Source: Pelotomaculum sp. UBA5255 | GTDB taxonomy: Bacteria; Bacillota; Desulfotomaculia; Desulfotomaculales; Pelotomaculaceae | Direction of reading: 5' to 3' | Assembly (NCBI GenBank): GCA_002408725.1 | Contig: DHTR01000055.1 | Location: forward strand, 22,885-29,969 | DNA: 7,085 nt | Shown: in pieces, positions 6,071 through 7,085 of the stretch | Numbering within the stretch: position 1 is the stretch's first letter | Layout: each line of letters opens with the position of its first letter | Program-made: the position numbers and the translations under genes | The notes under the pieces: model-generated | The model's input: the letters and a program-made list of their open reading frames with translations, nothing else | What the model was told of the DNA's origin: nothing | The model's database searches: none

Positions 6071-6271
6071 ATGCGCACTAATATTGTGATAGACGATACC
6101 CTGATGCAGAGGGCAATGGAGATTTCCGGCCTTAAAACTAAAAAAGCAGTTGTGGAAAAGGCCATTATTGAGTTTGTGGCAAGCCGCACCCGTAAGGACT
6201 TGAAGGAATTGCGCGGCAAAATACAGTTTGCCGACGATTATGATTACCGGGTCATGCGTAAGAAACGATAA
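6071..6271 (+). CDS. vapB: VapB-type antitoxin
   Basis: This 66-aa protein should bind and inhibit the PIN toxin encoded next to it and repress their shared promoter. The N-terminus MRTNIVIDDTLM is typical of the ribbon-helix-helix-like VapB family, followed by GLKTKKAVVEKAIIEFV (residues 20-36), the second part of the DNA-binding dimer. The C-terminal tail (LRGKIQF, DYDYRVMR) is the usual toxin-wrapping segment, rich in charged and aromatic residues. An in-frame ATG at 6020 overlaps the -35 box and lies before the transcription start. The ATG at 6071, preceded by AAGGAGGTG at a good distance, is therefore the start. The stop codon overlaps the toxin ATG by one base (TAATG), which suggests translational coupling. 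Confidence 0.93.
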   Translation: MRTNIVIDDTLMQRAMEISGLKTKKAVVEKAIIEFVASRTRKDLKELRGKIQFADDYDYRVMRKKR

Positions 6272-6678
6272 TGATACTTGTTGATACTTCGGTGCTAATT
6301 GACTTTCTCAAAGGGCAAACTAATGCAAAGACACTGCTTTTTGATGAAGTTCTGACCCGCGATATACCCTTTGGCCTTTCACCCTATACCTTTCAGGAGG
6401 TCTTGCAGGGCGCCCGCAATGAAAAGGAATACAAACAATTGCACGACTATCTCTCAACACAAATCATTTATTTTTTGCCGGAAGAAAAAGCCACCTATGA
6501 AAAGGCGGCACGCCTATATTTTGACCTGCGACGTAAGGGTATAACGCCACGCAGCACCATTGATATTCTGATTGCGCTCACAGCAGTGGAAAACAAACTT
6601 ATGCTTTTGCACAACGATCGTGATTTTGATTTGATGGCCGAGCAGGTGGACACCCTGAGGATCCTTAAAATGATATAA
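6271..6678 (+). CDS. vapC: VapC-type PIN-domain ribonuclease toxin
   Basis: PIN-domain toxins are Mg2+-dependent endoribonucleases that stop translation, commonly by cutting tRNA or rRNA. The 135-aa product has the full acidic site: Asp5 in VDTSVLIDFL, Glu43 in FQEVLQGAR, Asp98 in STIDILIA, and Asp116/Asp118 in LHNDRDFD. Length and motif spacing are normal for the family, so the toxin looks intact. There is no separate ribosome binding site, and translation probably depends on the antitoxin frame that overlaps its start codon. No clear terminator follows. The RNA target cannot be told from sequence. Confidence 0.93.
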   Translation: MILVDTSVLIDFLKGQTNAKTLLFDEVLTRDIPFGLSPYTFQEVLQGARNEKEYKQLHDYLSTQIIYFLPEEKATYEKAARLYFDLRRKGITPRSTIDILIALTAVENKLMLLHNDRDFDLMAEQVDTLRILKMI

Positions 6679-6685
6679 CTAATAA

Positions 6686-6703
6686 TAACGCAAGTAGGTC
6701 TAG
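6686..6703 (+). repeat. Right copy of short repeat flanking the VapBC module
   Basis: TAACGCAAGTAGGTCTAG lies 8 bp after the toxin stop codon and resembles 5969-5987. A few further bases also agree downstream of both copies (ACGG). Confidence 0.5.
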
Positions 6704-6727
6704 TAGATACGGGCCTCATTTTTGAAA

Positions 6728-6755
6728 TTTACTTTTGATACAATCCTGTTATAGT
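6728..6755 (+). promoter_or_regulatory. Orphan promoter-like site
   Basis: TTTACT (6728-6733), a 16-bp spacer and TATAGT (6750-6755) are seen, with TGT before the -10 box. No plus-strand gene follows in the window. A transcript from about 6762 would reach the strong hairpin at 6973-7008. Confidence 0.4.
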
Positions 6756-6972
6756 TAGTTTTAAGACAAAGGAAAATTACCGTCATTAGTCTTCGACCTA
6801 TACGATATTGCTAGGATAGGAGAATATATATCTGTTCCAGTAATTCTACAATGCCGGCAATAATAATATTTATTACTGTATATGGCACAATTAACCATGT
6901 ACCTATAACATAAGGCAACATAACAAGACATAAAACGACATCAAGTTCCTGCCAGTTATTATTTCCAAAATG

Positions 6973-7008
6973 GCAGCAGGGCTTCCATATATATGGAAGC
7001 CCTGCTGC
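6973..7008 (-). terminator. Perfect 36-bp palindrome, likely terminator hairpin
   Basis: Two 18-bp arms, GCAGCAGGGCTTCCATAT and its exact complement, meet with no spacer. The RNA hairpin would be very stable with a small AU loop. On the minus strand it lies 29 bp after the triple stop of a possible gene entering from the right, and is followed by CATTTTGG, a short T-run. The plus-strand side has no T-run. Confidence 0.5.
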
Positions 7009-7037
7009 TGTTGGCGTAGATCAGGTAGTGGTTATTA

Positions 7038-7085
7038 TTACTGCGTCACGCTAAAGCTCAAGTCCTGTTTGGCTTTGGCCCGGGG
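7038..7085 (-). CDS. Possible C-terminal end of an unidentified gene
   Basis: The only minus-strand frame still open at the right edge reads 15 residues ending AKQDLSFSVTQ and then three consecutive in-frame TAA stops. The hairpin at 6973-7008 lies just downstream, as expected for a gene end. The fragment is too short to identify. Confidence 0.35.
   Translation of the reverse strand, partial: PRAKAKQDLSFSVTQ

Larger units (their letters stand above)
6679..7037. other. 359-bp AT-rich gap without a convincing gene
   Basis: No frame with both a start codon and a ribosome binding site was found on either strand. The gap holds the right repeat copy, an orphan promoter-like site (6728-6755) and a perfect 36-bp palindrome (6973-7008). 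A minus-strand frame is open for 69 codons (7020-6811) and is strongly hydrophobic. It has no ATG before codon 34 and no ribosome binding site, so it is not called as a gene. Confidence 0.6.

Noticed and set aside
6704..6730. Terminator after vapC
   Set aside because: AGG and GGGCCT followed by ATTTTT look suggestive, but no stem longer than about 3 bp could be formed.

Overview
The window (7,085 bp, moderate GC with AT-rich intergenic gaps) looks like the chromosome of a strictly anaerobic, low-to-mid GC Firmicute, perhaps a Desulfotomaculum/Pelotomaculum-type clostridium. This is inferred from strong GGAGG-type ribosome binding sites, sigma-A-like promoters, a HgdC/BadF-type activator of radical dehydratases, a stand-alone NifU/IscU-type scaffold, and a bacterial SERCA-like Ca2+ ATPase followed by a diaminopimelate gene. 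The species cannot be fixed from the sequence alone.

Layout. Positions 1-3284 (minus strand) hold a two-gene unit: a full P2A-type calcium ATPase followed, after 36 bp, by dapF, which runs off the left edge. A 240-bp divergent region (about 3291-3541) separates it from a plus-strand gene for a small soluble HAD protein of the 'soluble P-type ATPase' type. That gap also holds a possible 46-codon small gene with a strong ribosome binding site. Positions 4140-5093 (minus) encode an ATP-dependent [4Fe-4S] activator of the 2-hydroxyacyl-CoA dehydratase / benzoyl-CoA reductase type with an extra C-terminal cysteine cluster. Positions 5419-5859 (minus) encode a NifU/IscU scaffold with its own promoter and terminator. 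Positions 6071-6678 (plus) are a VapBC toxin-antitoxin pair with promoter, possible operator and similar short repeats on both sides. Positions 6679-7037 carry no convincing gene but contain an orphan promoter-like site and a perfect 36-bp palindrome. The last 48 bp may be the C-terminus of a minus-strand gene.

How the parts may work together. The Fe-S scaffold and the Fe-S-dependent activator are transcribed separately but share an exact 14-bp sequence in their upstream regions, which hints at common control. The Ca2+ pump and the soluble P-domain-like protein are divergent neighbours, with the possible small hydrophobic peptide between them. The most useful leads are this divergent cluster, the shared 14-mer, and an apparent frame break at the 3' end of the scaffold gene, where 28 open codons in another frame end 20 bp before the intrinsic terminator.
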